From Liquorilactobacillus ghanensis DSM 18630 (lineage in GTDB: Bacteria; Bacillota; Bacilli; Lactobacillales; Lactobacillaceae), in NCBI RefSeq assembly GCF_001435235.1, contig NZ_AZGB01000016.1:1-64000 (forward strand): a DNA stretch of 64,000 nt, written 5' to 3'. Under the pieces are notes generated by a model that was not told where the DNA came from, made no database searches, and saw nothing but the letters and a program-made list of their open reading frames with translations. Within the stretch, counting starts at the first letter, position 1; each line of letters opens with the position of its first letter. The position numbers were made by a program, and so were the translations under genes. This document shows positions 27,304 through 35,718 of this stretch, piece after piece.

Positions 27304-28670
27304 GGGTTTTGATGGAATTTTCTTTACCATTGTCAAACTATTTGAAACAAGCACAGAAACATCATTTTTTCTTTACATATGGAAAAGTTAGTGAAGTTGT
27401 CGGCTTGTTGATCAAAGTTGAAGGATTAAATGTTTTTATTGGTGAAGTTTGTGAAGTTGAAGTTAATGAATCAGGAAAAATAGCTCGAGCTGAAGTTGTC
27501 GGTTTTGTTAAAAAAACAGTTTTGCTGATGCCTTTGGGCGAACTGAATGGGATTGGTCCTGGATGTTTAGTTCGTCCAACTGGTCGTTCACTTTCAGTTC
27601 GGGTTGGCCGTTCTTTATTAGGACATACACTTGATGGTTTAGGTCGGATAATCGATGGCGCTCCAATTGATAAAAATGACTTGATAAATTATCCCGTTCA
27701 GCATGATTCTCCCGATCCGTTTCGTCGACGACCCATTAGGCAAATATTGCCGACGGGAGTTCGTCCGATAGATGGTTTGTTAACAGTTGGTGAAGGGCAG
27801 CGACTAGGGATCTTTGCCGGCAGTGGGGTTGGCAAAAGTACCCTGCTAGGCATGATTGCTAAATTCAGTGAAGCTGACGTGATTGTGATCGGGTTGGTCG
27901 GTGAACGTGGTCGTGAGGTTAGAGAGTTTATTGAGAAAGATTTGGGTGAAGAAGGTTACCGCAAAGCCGTTGTTGTCTGTGCAACTTCAGATCAACCGCC
28001 ATTAGTCAGACTCAAAGGTGCATATGTGGCAACTGCAATTGCTGAGTATTTTCGTGACCAAGGGAAAAAAGTTGTGTTGATGATGGATTCAGTTACGCGT
28101 TTTGCAATGGCACAGCGTGAAATTGGTTTGTCAGTTGGCGAACCACCGACTACTAAGGGTTATCCACCGTCCGTTTTTGCGATTTTGCCTAAACTGTTAG
28201 AACGTAGTGGCACCTCATCCCAAGGTTCAATTACTGCCTTTTATACTGTTTTGGTTGAAGGCGATGATATGAATGAACCAATTGCTGATGCTGTCCGAGG
28301 AATTTTAGATGGTCATATTATTTTATCACGAAAAATAGCCAGTCAAAATCATTATCCGGCAATCGATATTCAAAATAGTTTAAGCCGTTTGATGAAGGAC
28401 CTAGTTGGTGAAGAACAGTATAAGGCAGCAGGTGAATTACGTGAAAATATGACAGTTTATGCTAATGCAAAAGACTTACTGGATGTTGGAGCGTATAAAC
28501 CTGGAACTAATGCGGTAATTGATTATGCAGTTTCGCTGCATCATCCGATTGATTCATTTTTGTGTCAGCAAGTTGCTGAATTTTCTGATTATCCAACGAC
28601 TATCAAACAACTTTTACAGCTTTTTGATGATCAATCAGCGGAACGACCGCAGCAAATTCAATCGACATGA
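27300..28670 (+). CDS. fliI: flagellum-specific ATPase FliI
   Basis: A 456-residue ATPase related to F1-beta that energises substrate entry into the export gate. Walker A (GIFAGSGVGKSTLLG) is near residue 175, Walker B-like VVLMMDSVTRFAMAQRE near 260, and GEPPTTKGYPPSVFA follows. The first ATG overlaps the fliH stop in ATGA. A second ATG at 27312, with GAGGG just upstream, may be the true start. Confidence 0.96.
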   Translation: MRVLMEFSLPLSNYLKQAQKHHFFFTYGKVSEVVGLLIKVEGLNVFIGEVCEVEVNESGKIARAEVVGFVKKTVLLMPLGELNGIGPGCLVRPTGRSLSVRVGRSLLGHTLDGLGRIIDGAPIDKNDLINYPVQHDSPDPFRRRPIRQILPTGVRPIDGLLTVGEGQRLGIFAGSGVGKSTLLGMIAKFSEADVIVIGLVGERGREVREFIEKDLGEEGYRKAVVVCATSDQPPLVRLKGAYVATAIAEYFRDQGKKVVLMMDSVTRFAMAQREIGLSVGEPPTTKGYPPSVFAILPKLLERSGTSSQGSITAFYTVLVEGDDMNEPIADAVRGILDGHIILSRKIASQNHYPAIDIQNSLSRLMKDLVGEEQYKAAGELRENMTVYANAKDLLDVGAYKPGTNAVIDYAVSLHHPIDSFLCQQVAEFSDYPTTIKQLLQLFDDQSAERPQQIQST

Positions 28671-28689
28671 TAGATAGAAGGTAAATATT

Positions 28690-29115
28690 ATTAAAAAATT
28701 CAGCTTTTCATTAAAAAATCTATTGGATTTTCGCCAACAGCAGACCGATCAAGTTAAAGAAGCTTTGCTATTGGAACAGCGTAAACTCAATGTACAACAA
28801 CAAAAGTTAAGCGAGTTGCAGCAAGAAAAAAAAGAAACTTTCAAAATTGATGATTTCAATATTGGAAGAATGCAGCTGCAATATCATTATATTTTAAGTT
28901 TGGAACACGAAATTCAGATGGCAGCTGCAGCAGTTATTCAGCAGCAGCAACAAGTAGAACAAGCTAGGCAATATTTAGTAGCAGCAAAGAAAAAAAGCCA
29001 AGTATTGGAGAAATTAGAAGAAAAACAATATAACCAATATTTGCTGGATAGCAAGCACCAAGAACAATTAGTTTTGGATGAAATAGCAAATCGAAAAAAG
29101 TTTTCATTATTCTAA
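28690..29115 (+). CDS. fliJ: flagellar export chaperone/stalk protein FliJ, probable ATT start
   Basis: A 141-residue coiled-coil protein that inserts into the FliI ring. The first conventional start is TTG 28723, but it has no Shine-Dalgarno and removes the family's conserved beginning. Reading upstream in frame gives KKFSFSLKNLLDFR, the usual FliJ N-terminus. It starts at ATT 28690 (an adjacent ATT lies at 28687), eight bases after GAAGGT. The frame is closed by TAG at 28675, and no ATG, GTG, TTG or CTG lies between that stop and 28690. The rest is heptad-like and Gln-rich. The fliI-fliJ-fliK position is canonical. Confidence 0.85.
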   Translation: MKKFSFSLKNLLDFRQQQTDQVKEALLLEQRKLNVQQQKLSELQQEKKETFKIDDFNIGRMQLQYHYILSLEHEIQMAAAAVIQQQQQVEQARQYLVAAKKKSQVLEKLEEKQYNQYLLDSKHQEQLVLDEIANRKKFSLF

Positions 29116-29153
29116 ATATATAAGCGAAATTTAATTTGAAAGGAGGTGAAAAA

Positions 29154-31742
29154 ATGAATGCTCACGTAGGAATAACAACAGCTATCAAATCAAAAACAGC
29201 TGGAAAGAAAAAAAAGGTAACAGCAGATCAAGCTAAGTTTAATAAAGCGCTGAATAAGTTTAAGACATCAGAGCAAACGACTACTGCGGACAAATTGATT
29301 AAGCAATTTCCTGAAAATAATAAATCAGCAGTTTCAAACAAGCGAATGACCGCTTCAAAGACAACGGAACAGGTTGATGTTTCAGATTCTATGGCAAAAG
29401 ACAATTCGTTTATAGCGCCAGCAATTAAGCCAGCAGCCGATAAAACAATGTCTGCAACTACTGTTAATGGATCTGGAAATAAGAGAGAAAAAGCAGATTC
29501 AGTTATTGCAAATTCAGCTTTGGTTTTGAATTCAGGTTTAACTATTCAACCCAACTTGGGAAATAAAGATCAAACAGTTTCTGTTACTGAAAAAGTGTTA
29601 CCAGCAGATCAATTTAAGGAAAATAAAGAAAGCTTTTCAGAATCCCAAGTTGGAAAAGTTAATCAGCAAACGATTGCTAAGTTGGAGCCGTTAAACTCAC
29701 CAGTAGCTTCGTCAACTGCAGCAAAGCAAGCTATCCAATCAACTAAATTGAATAATTCTGCAGACGCTGAAATTAATTTATCAACTATGACAGCTGGTGA
29801 AGCCAAGAAAAACTCAGTAACTGATCAGCTTCAAAAAGATCCAGTGCTGCCAGCAAACATAGCTTCGATTGGAGCTGCTAATCCAATTGTTTCTGGGGGA
29901 AATCCAGCGCTGCCGGCTATGCCTAACGTCAATCAAGCAATTGCTGACCAAGCACCTGTTACAGATTTATCCCAAGTGCAGTCGGCAACCACAGCTTTAG
30001 CTAAAGCTGTCAATGCTACAGTTACTGGGAAAACGATAGTACCAACAACAACGCCAACTGTGATGCCTAGCGCCAGTCAAGAACTTGCCAACCAGACACC
30101 TGCCGTAGATTTGTCTCAAGTCCAATCGGCAACCACAGCTTTAGTTAAAGCGGTCAATGATGTAGTTTCTGGGAAGATGACCACAGTAACAACGCCGGCT
30201 ATGACTAATACCGACTTAATGGTTGCTGGGAAACCGATAGCAACACCAGCATCATCGACTATGCCTAACACCGGTCAATCAATTGCTGAGCAAGCACCTA
30301 CTGCGGATTTATCCCAAGTACAGTCAGCGACCACAGCTTTAGTTAAGGCAGTCAATGCTGCAGTTGCTGGGAAGCCAATAGCAACACCAGCATCGTCGAC
30401 TATGCCTAACACCGGTCAATCAATTGCTGAGCAAGCACCTACTGCGAATTTATCCAAAGTGCAGTCGGCAACCACGGCTTTAGTTAAAACAGTCGATGCT
30501 GTAGTTGCTGAGAAACCGACAGCAACACCATCGGTTATGTCCAATGTCAATCAATCAATTGCTGAGCAAACATCTACTGTGGATTTATCCCAAGTGCAGT
30601 CAGCAACCGAAGATTTGGTTAAAGCTGTCACTGCAACTGTTTCTGAGCGGACTGCAGTACCGACAACACTGAACGCTGACCCAATAGTTGCGAAGCAAGC
30701 ATATTTACCAAAAGTACAAGCGGAAAATCAAGTCAAAACTACTAGCGTTAACGCTTCTGAGAAAGATTTAATGCAATCAGCAATTGCCTTGCATAATGCA
30801 ATGCAGGGTGGTTCGGGATTGAAATCAAGTGCTGCAGAGGGAAAAATTGAAAATAATCAGCAGCTAGTAGCTGGTTTGGCTGATAAGGTCAGTAAACAAG
30901 CGGTTCAGGTTTCTGATAAGAATATTTCAAGTTCAAATGATTTATCTGCTCCACAACCTGCTTTGCCTGAACAAGGCGTAGCTGCACCAATTCCAAATCA
31001 GAATATAGAACATAGTTTTAAAGCTGGGCAAACCAGTTTGTTGGACTTAATGCAGCCTGAACACGCAGTGCAAACGCCTGTTTCAGCTGGAACTGTTATT
31101 TCAGAAGGAATGACTGCAAAAGCACCAGTTGCCAGTTCAGATCAAAAAATATTATTTGATAGCAAAGTATTGCAAACGGCGGCACTAAATGTTGCTCCAA
31201 CTGGGAAAACTGATTTTACTAATTCGGTGACTAGCGTTAAACAAAATTTAACTTGGAATACAACAGACACTGGTGGTCAAGCACAGTTAATTAATAATTT
31301 AACTAAGGAAATTTCAACATTGACTATTCCAGGAAGCAAGACGGTAACAATTAAATTGTCACCAGAGAATATGGGAAATGTTGAAATTACTATGAAAGCT
31401 GCTCAAAGCCAAGTTTCTTTAGAAGTTAAAGTGCAAACGACGGCGGCTAAACAATTACTAGGAACGGTAATGGACAAGTTGGAACAAGTTTTGCAAAATC
31501 AACCATATTCAGCTGATGGTAATAATGCGATCAAAAATGCGACGGCGGTCAATCAACCGAATTTATCAACGGCTAACAATACATTTTTTGACTTTAATGG
31601 TTCACAGCAGCAGTTTAATGGGCGACAATCACGACATAATTTTTCTGCGGCAGCTGCCAAGTTTGCCGATGCAGTGCCTAAACAATCAGCTGAAGTTCAA
31701 CAATCTGATTTGCGAAAAAGTACGATTAGTATTTTAGCCTAA
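29154..31742 (+). CDS. fliK: flagellar hook-length control protein FliK, unusually long
   Basis: An 862-residue secreted ruler protein; most FliK proteins are about 350-500 residues. The N-terminal and middle part is Ser/Thr/Ala/Gln-rich and includes five imperfect ~45-residue repeats with the core LSQVQSATTALVKAV. The C-terminal FliK domain that triggers the export switch is clear at about 700-790 (TVTIKLSPENMGNVEITM and LLGTVMDKLEQVL). It starts at ATG 29154, six bases after AAAGGAGG. In known systems FliK length sets hook length, so a long hook or a partly folded ruler would be expected. Confidence 0.9.
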   Translation: MNAHVGITTAIKSKTAGKKKKVTADQAKFNKALNKFKTSEQTTTADKLIKQFPENNKSAVSNKRMTASKTTEQVDVSDSMAKDNSFIAPAIKPAADKTMSATTVNGSGNKREKADSVIANSALVLNSGLTIQPNLGNKDQTVSVTEKVLPADQFKENKESFSESQVGKVNQQTIAKLEPLNSPVASSTAAKQAIQSTKLNNSADAEINLSTMTAGEAKKNSVTDQLQKDPVLPANIASIGAANPIVSGGNPALPAMPNVNQAIADQAPVTDLSQVQSATTALAKAVNATVTGKTIVPTTTPTVMPSASQELANQTPAVDLSQVQSATTALVKAVNDVVSGKMTTVTTPAMTNTDLMVAGKPIATPASSTMPNTGQSIAEQAPTADLSQVQSATTALVKAVNAAVAGKPIATPASSTMPNTGQSIAEQAPTANLSKVQSATTALVKTVDAVVAEKPTATPSVMSNVNQSIAEQTSTVDLSQVQSATEDLVKAVTATVSERTAVPTTLNADPIVAKQAYLPKVQAENQVKTTSVNASEKDLMQSAIALHNAMQGGSGLKSSAAEGKIENNQQLVAGLADKVSKQAVQVSDKNISSSNDLSAPQPALPEQGVAAPIPNQNIEHSFKAGQTSLLDLMQPEHAVQTPVSAGTVISEGMTAKAPVASSDQKILFDSKVLQTAALNVAPTGKTDFTNSVTSVKQNLTWNTTDTGGQAQLINNLTKEISTLTIPGSKTVTIKLSPENMGNVEITMKAAQSQVSLEVKVQTTAAKQLLGTVMDKLEQVLQNQPYSADGNNAIKNATAVNQPNLSTANNTFFDFNGSQQQFNGRQSRHNFSAAAAKFADAVPKQSAEVQQSDLRKSTISILA
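29915..30665 (+). repeat. five tandem ~135-200-bp repeats inside fliK
   Basis: Units begin near 29925, 30070, 30267, 30408 and 30543, each encoding N-x-x-QSIAEQ-x-P-T-x-DLSQVQSATTALVKAV or a variant. Units three and four, with the GKPIATPASSTMPNTGQ linker, are almost identical at the DNA level, pointing to a recent duplication. Unit two carries an extra segment. Confidence 0.85.
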
Positions 31743-31763
31743 ACAAGAGAGGAGGGAGTTATC

Positions 31764-32201
31764 GTGAATAATAGTTTAACTGATGGGATTGCATCGTTGG
31801 CTAGTTCAAGTATTTACAATGCTGATACTGCTAATTCCAGTACGACAGTTTCAATGGATGATTTCTTGAAAATTATGTCAGCGACAATGAGTAATCCATC
31901 GATGGATGATAGCGGCTCGTCTGGCGGCGGTTCAAGTACTGATTATATGACTTCATTAGCTCAGTATGAAAGTTTAAATACTTTAATGGAAATGAACAAA
32001 TCTTTGTCTGCTTCGGTAGCTGTTCAGCAACAGCAAGAAGCATTAGGAATGTTGGGCAAACAAGTTTCACTGCTTGATAATGGTCAGCAGGTTAGTGGCA
32101 AAGTAGAACAAGTGAAATTTGCCAATGGTTTGGCTACTTTAGTAGTTAACGGTCAAGAGTATCAAATGAGTTCTTTGAGCGAAGTGGGTGAGGACAAGTA
32201 A
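31764..32201 (+). CDS. flgD: flagellar hook cap / assembly protein FlgD
   Basis: A 145-residue hook scaffolding protein of the short Bacillus type. The conserved N-terminal part has MTSLAQYESLNTLMEMNKSL near residue 73 and GMLGKQVSLLDNGQQVSGKV near 98. The C-terminal Ig-like domain of enterobacterial FlgD is absent, as in other Firmicutes. GTG start with GGAGGGAG upstream. Its stop overlaps the next ATG by one base. Confidence 0.92.
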   Translation: MNNSLTDGIASLASSSIYNADTANSSTTVSMDDFLKIMSATMSNPSMDDSGSSGGGSSTDYMTSLAQYESLNTLMEMNKSLSASVAVQQQQEALGMLGKQVSLLDNGQQVSGKVEQVKFANGLATLVVNGQEYQMSSLSEVGEDK

Positions 32202-32563
32202 TGTTGGATAGAATTGCTGGTATTGCTTCTAATGATCAACTTGGTTTAAAAGCATCCTCAAAGCCTAAACCTCAGGCTCAAATTTTTAATCAAGTACTGC
32301 AGCAAAAAAAAGCAGCAATTAATGTTTCCAAGCATGCTCAACAACGATTGGTATCGCGAAACTTGCAATTAAAACAAGAAGATATACACCAGTTGTCAAC
32401 GGCGATGAATGAATTGCAGGCAAAAGGCAGTAAAGAATCATTGCTGGTTTATAAAAACATGGGGATCATTGCTAATGTTCAAAATCGAACAATTATTACA
32501 GCAATGGGGATGAATGAATTAGGAACAGTAACAAATATTGATAGTACTAAATTTATTAAATGA
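32201..32563 (+). CDS. flagellar operon protein, TIGR02530 family
   Basis: A 120-residue protein matching the small family found between flgD and flgE in Firmicutes. The pattern ISKHAQQRLxxR is seen here as VSKHAQQRLVSRNLQL near residue 42, followed by SLLVYKNMGIIANVQNRTII. The function is not established; a role in hook assembly is inferred from position. The ATG overlaps the flgD stop. Confidence 0.82.
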   Translation: MLDRIAGIASNDQLGLKASSKPKPQAQIFNQVLQQKKAAINVSKHAQQRLVSRNLQLKQEDIHQLSTAMNELQAKGSKESLLVYKNMGIIANVQNRTIITAMGMNELGTVTNIDSTKFIK

Positions 32564-32565
32564 TT

Positions 32566-32618
32566 AAACGGCTGGACCGTAAGGGGGCCGTTATGTTTCC
32601 TGAATGACGGAAGGAAAC
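32566..32618 (+). other. two tandem hairpins upstream of flgE
   Basis: AACGGC/GCCGTT (32567-32572 with 32587-32592) and GTTTCCT/AGGAAAC (32595-32601 with 32612-32618) fill one of the few real gaps in the run. Neither has a T run, so they are not terminators. Roles in mRNA processing or in setting flgE output are possible. Confidence 0.5.
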
Positions 32619-32655
32619 GACAATTTAAGGTTAATAATATGAGGAGGAATTGATC

Positions 32656-33531
32656 ATGTTAAGATCACTTTATTCAGGTGTTAGTGGGTTAAAAAGTATG
32701 CAGACAGATTTGGACGTGGTAGCTAATAATATTGCGAACGTTAATACTCCAGGGTTCAAATCCAGTCGGGCAATGTTTCAAGATATGGTTAGTCAGACAC
32801 TTTCAGATGCAACAGCTCCATCACAGAATTCAGGCGGAATCAATCCAAGACAGATTGGTTTAGGAACACAAGTTGGTTCAATCGATACAATAACTACTAA
32901 CGGAGCTCCCAAATCGACGGGAAGAAGTTTGGATCTATATATTAACGGTGGCGGTTATTTTGCGGTTCAAGGAACAGGTACAACACCACAAACTTACTAT
33001 ACTCGCGTTGGGGCTTTTGAACGGGATGCTAACGGTGATCTAGTGACAACTAGCGGTGGGATGAAAGTTTTAGGCTGGACCCAAAACCCTGCTGTCTATA
33101 ACGGAACGACTAATATTACAACTACGGGGAATCCAGGAGTAATCAATATACCAAATGCGATAAATGGTAATCAATATAGTGCCGGATCATTGGCAATTGA
33201 CCAAAACGGTTTAATTACAGCGACTTATGGCAATCAAAAATACGCTATTGGCGAGTTAGCATTTGCTAATTTTACGAACCCTGAAGGCTTGGAAAAAGTC
33301 GGTGATACGCAGTTTGCAGCTACGGCTAATTCTGGGGCAGTAGCTTATTCTCCTTCTGGTTCTAATGGAATTGGTTCACTTATTTCTGGTGAATTGGAAA
33401 TGTCAAATGTTGATTTATCGTCAGAATTTACAGAAATGATTATTGCTAACCGTGCTTATCAAGCTAATGCCAAGGTAATTACAACCTCTGATGAAGTTTT
33501 ACAAAACTTGACCAATTTGAGTAGAAGTTAA
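32656..33531 (+). CDS. flgE: flagellar hook protein FlgE
   Basis: A 291-residue hook subunit of the short Bacillus form. The N-terminal VANNIANVNTPGFKSSRAMF and the C-terminal IANRAYQANAKVITTSDEVL form the D0 coiled coil. Position after flgD and before flbD marks it as the hook protein rather than FlgG. ATG 32656 follows GAGGAGG by eight bases; the in-frame TTG 32650 is too close. Confidence 0.9.
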   Translation: MLRSLYSGVSGLKSMQTDLDVVANNIANVNTPGFKSSRAMFQDMVSQTLSDATAPSQNSGGINPRQIGLGTQVGSIDTITTNGAPKSTGRSLDLYINGGGYFAVQGTGTTPQTYYTRVGAFERDANGDLVTTSGGMKVLGWTQNPAVYNGTTNITTTGNPGVINIPNAINGNQYSAGSLAIDQNGLITATYGNQKYAIGELAFANFTNPEGLEKVGDTQFAATANSGAVAYSPSGSNGIGSLISGELEMSNVDLSSEFTEMIIANRAYQANAKVITTSDEVLQNLTNLSRS

Positions 33532-33564
33532 TTAATAATTTGATGGTGGAATGGGTGATAATCA

Positions 33565-33762
33565 ATGGTTGAACTTACTGCGATCAATGGGGCTAGATTT
33601 TTCTTAAATCCCGATCTGATATATCGAGTTGAAGAAACACCAGATACGGTAATTACGCTAACGACAGAAAAAGTAATTTTAGTCCAAGAATCAGCTGAAC
33701 AAATTAATCACTTGATTATTGCTTATCGGCGAAAAGTATTTGCTCAACTATTCAAGCATTAA
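33565..33762 (+). CDS. flbD: FlbD/SwrD family protein
   Basis: A 65-residue protein with the compact FlbD pattern: LTAINGARFFLNPDLIYRVE, then PDTVITLTTEKVILVQES. In Bacillus subtilis the homologue SwrD raises motor power. ATG start after GTGG. Sits between flgE and fliL as usual. Confidence 0.88.
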   Translation: MVELTAINGARFFLNPDLIYRVEETPDTVITLTTEKVILVQESAEQINHLIIAYRRKVFAQLFKH

Positions 33763-33789
33763 AAAGGGGCGTTATTGAGGTGGAAAAAT

Positions 33790-34260
33790 ATGGCTAAAGA
33801 TGGAAAAAGTTCAAAGGGAAAAAAATGGATTATTATTATTCCTTTGGTATTGATTTTAGCAATTGGCGGCGGAATTGGGGGAGATATGCTGGCGAATAAA
33901 TTGCTTAATAAACCTAAAGTTGCAAAACAAGTCAATACCGGCGGAATTGCAAGCGGTGAAAAGATCGTACCAATGGATAAGTTTCTGGTGAATTTGGCAA
34001 ATGATGGTTCTTCGCAAAAATATATCAGCCTTAATATTTCTTTGGTAGTTCCCAGTAAAAAAGCAAAACAACTGAAAAAAAATACGGCTTTGGTGAGAGA
34101 TAGTGTAATCAATATCTTGCGACAGAAAAAAGAAAGTGACATTTTAGCTAATGCTAATAGTGTTCCTAGCTTAAAAACAGAACTGATTAACAATATTAAT
34201 CAAAATTATGGTCAAAAAATTGTTGAACAGATTTTCATTACTAATTTAGTAATTCAATAG
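33790..34260 (+). CDS. fliL: flagellar basal body-associated protein FliL
   Basis: A 156-residue single-pass membrane protein that supports the stator. One helix lies at about 13-33 (WIIIIPLVLILAIGGGIGG), and an extracytoplasmic domain carries FLVNLANDGSSQKYISLNISLV. ATG 33790 with GAGGTGG upstream is preferred over TTG 33775. Confidence 0.9.
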   Translation: MAKDGKSSKGKKWIIIIPLVLILAIGGGIGGDMLANKLLNKPKVAKQVNTGGIASGEKIVPMDKFLVNLANDGSSQKYISLNISLVVPSKKAKQLKKNTALVRDSVINILRQKKESDILANANSVPSLKTELINNINQNYGQKIVEQIFITNLVIQ

Positions 34261-34280
34261 AAAGAGGCGTGAGTGAGAAC

Positions 34281-34649
34281 ATGGATATGCTGTTTACCGT
34301 AGTCAAACTGATTATTGGATTACTAATAGTAGTGTACTTGATTAATATTTTTTTGAAACTCTTAAACCACTACTCACTGCAAACCAATAAATCATTTCGC
34401 ATTCTACAAAAGATTCCGGTCAGTAAAAGTTCGTCAATCGGTGTTGTCCAAGTGGTTGATCGAGTTTATGTGATGAGCTTTTCAGAACAGCAAAACCAAA
34501 TTCTATTTGAATTACCAGCTGAGGAAGCTCAGAAGTTATTAACCGAAGTTCAACTATCAACTGCAGCGGAACCAAAAAAAATGCAACAAAATTTTGCGTT
34601 GATTTTAGAACGAGTTAAGCAAAGTTTAGATAATAAAAAGAGGAAGTAA
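34281..34649 (+). CDS. fliO: flagellar export apparatus protein FliO (FliZ)
   Basis: A 122-residue protein with one N-terminal membrane helix (LFTVVKLIIGLLIVVYLINI) and a cytoplasmic part with KIPVSKSSSIGVVQVVDRVYVM, as in Gram-positive FliO/FliZ. It helps assemble the FliP ring. The start may instead be the in-frame GTG 34269. Followed by fliP after three bases. Confidence 0.85.
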   Translation: MDMLFTVVKLIIGLLIVVYLINIFLKLLNHYSLQTNKSFRILQKIPVSKSSSIGVVQVVDRVYVMSFSEQQNQILFELPAEEAQKLLTEVQLSTAAEPKKMQQNFALILERVKQSLDNKKRK

Positions 34650-34652
34650 CCG

Positions 34653-35423
34653 ATGAAAAAAAAGCTGACATTTCCATTATTAACCGGATTAGCTACTTTG
34701 CTTTGGCTTTTGATTCCAGCGACGCCTGTGTTTGCGATCAGCACCAGCGGAATTTCATCGGCTGTTAATAATCTATTTGGGGGTAATAACGGCTCAAGTC
34801 AAATTATCAATACTTTTTTGATGTTGACCTTATTATCAGTTATCCCATTATTGCTGATTATGACAACTTCTTTTACTAGGATCATCATGGTGCTGTCATT
34901 TACACGGAGTGCATTGGGAACACAACAAAACCCGCCTAATCAAGTTTTGATCGGGCTGGCTTTGTTTTTGACTTTTTTCATTATGCGGCCGGTTTATACC
35001 AACATTTACCAGCAGGCGGTTGTTCCATATGAACGTCAACAGATTACTCAGCAGCAGGCAGTTGATCGATCTGAATTGCGGATGAAAAAATTCATGTATA
35101 AGCAAACTCGTCAAAAAGATATTCAATTGTTTGTGAAGCAGAGTTCTACACCGAAACGTGAGTATCATTCATACAAAAAAATTCCAATGACAATTATTAC
35201 ACCGGCTTTTATTCTGAGTGAGTTGCGAACGGCCTTTAGTATCGGATTTTTAATATTTATTCCCTTTTTAATTATCGATATGGTTGTTTCAAGTGTACTG
35301 ATGTCAATGGGTATGGTAATGCTGCCGCCGGTAATGATCTCTTTGCCATTTAAGATATTATTGTTTGTCTTAGCTGATGGCTGGTATTTGTTAGTTGAGT
35401 CATTAATTCAAAGCTTTAAATGA
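34653..35423 (+). CDS. fliP: flagellar export gate protein FliP
   Basis: A 256-residue core gate protein. A signal sequence (KKKLTFPLLTGLATLLWLL) is followed by the family signature MTTSFTRIIMVLSFTRSALG near residue 70 and FIPFLIIDMVVSSVLMSMGM near 206. Forms the gate with FliQ and FliR. Confidence 0.96.
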   Translation: MKKKLTFPLLTGLATLLWLLIPATPVFAISTSGISSAVNNLFGGNNGSSQIINTFLMLTLLSVIPLLLIMTTSFTRIIMVLSFTRSALGTQQNPPNQVLIGLALFLTFFIMRPVYTNIYQQAVVPYERQQITQQQAVDRSELRMKKFMYKQTRQKDIQLFVKQSSTPKREYHSYKKIPMTIITPAFILSELRTAFSIGFLIFIPFLIIDMVVSSVLMSMGMVMLPPVMISLPFKILLFVLADGWYLLVESLIQSFK

Positions 35424-35441
35424 TTTTAGGAGGAAAATACA

Positions 35442-35705
35442 ATGTCGCTGGAAATGGTCATGGATGTTTTACGGGATGCATTTATCAGAACTTTATTAAT
35501 TTCAGCACCCGTTTTACTAGTTGGAATGATAGTTGGCCTAGTTATTAGTATTTTTCAGGCGACTACACAGATCCAAGAGCAGACACTGAGTTTTGTTCCT
35601 AAACTAATTGCTGTTTTATTGACTTTGATTCTAGCAGGAAATTTTATGCTTAATATATTGCTGGAGTTTACGAAGTATATTTTCCGGTTGATTTCTTCCC
35701 TATGA
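35442..35705 (+). CDS. fliQ: flagellar export gate protein FliQ
   Basis: An 87-residue protein with two membrane helices and the family motif SIFQATTQIQEQTLSFVPKL. ATG start with AGGAGG upstream. Confidence 0.95.
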   Translation: MSLEMVMDVLRDAFIRTLLISAPVLLVGMIVGLVISIFQATTQIQEQTLSFVPKLIAVLLTLILAGNFMLNILLEFTKYIFRLISSL

Positions 35706-35718
35706 GGAGCTGAATTTA

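Noticed and set aside
28723-28725. TTG as the fliJ start
   Set aside because: It has no Shine-Dalgarno and cuts off the conserved N-terminus. The upstream ATT with GAAGGT fits better.
29915-30665. fliK repeats considered as a CRISPR array
   Set aside because: The repeats are long, imperfect, in frame and translated as one protein; there are no unique spacers of constant size.
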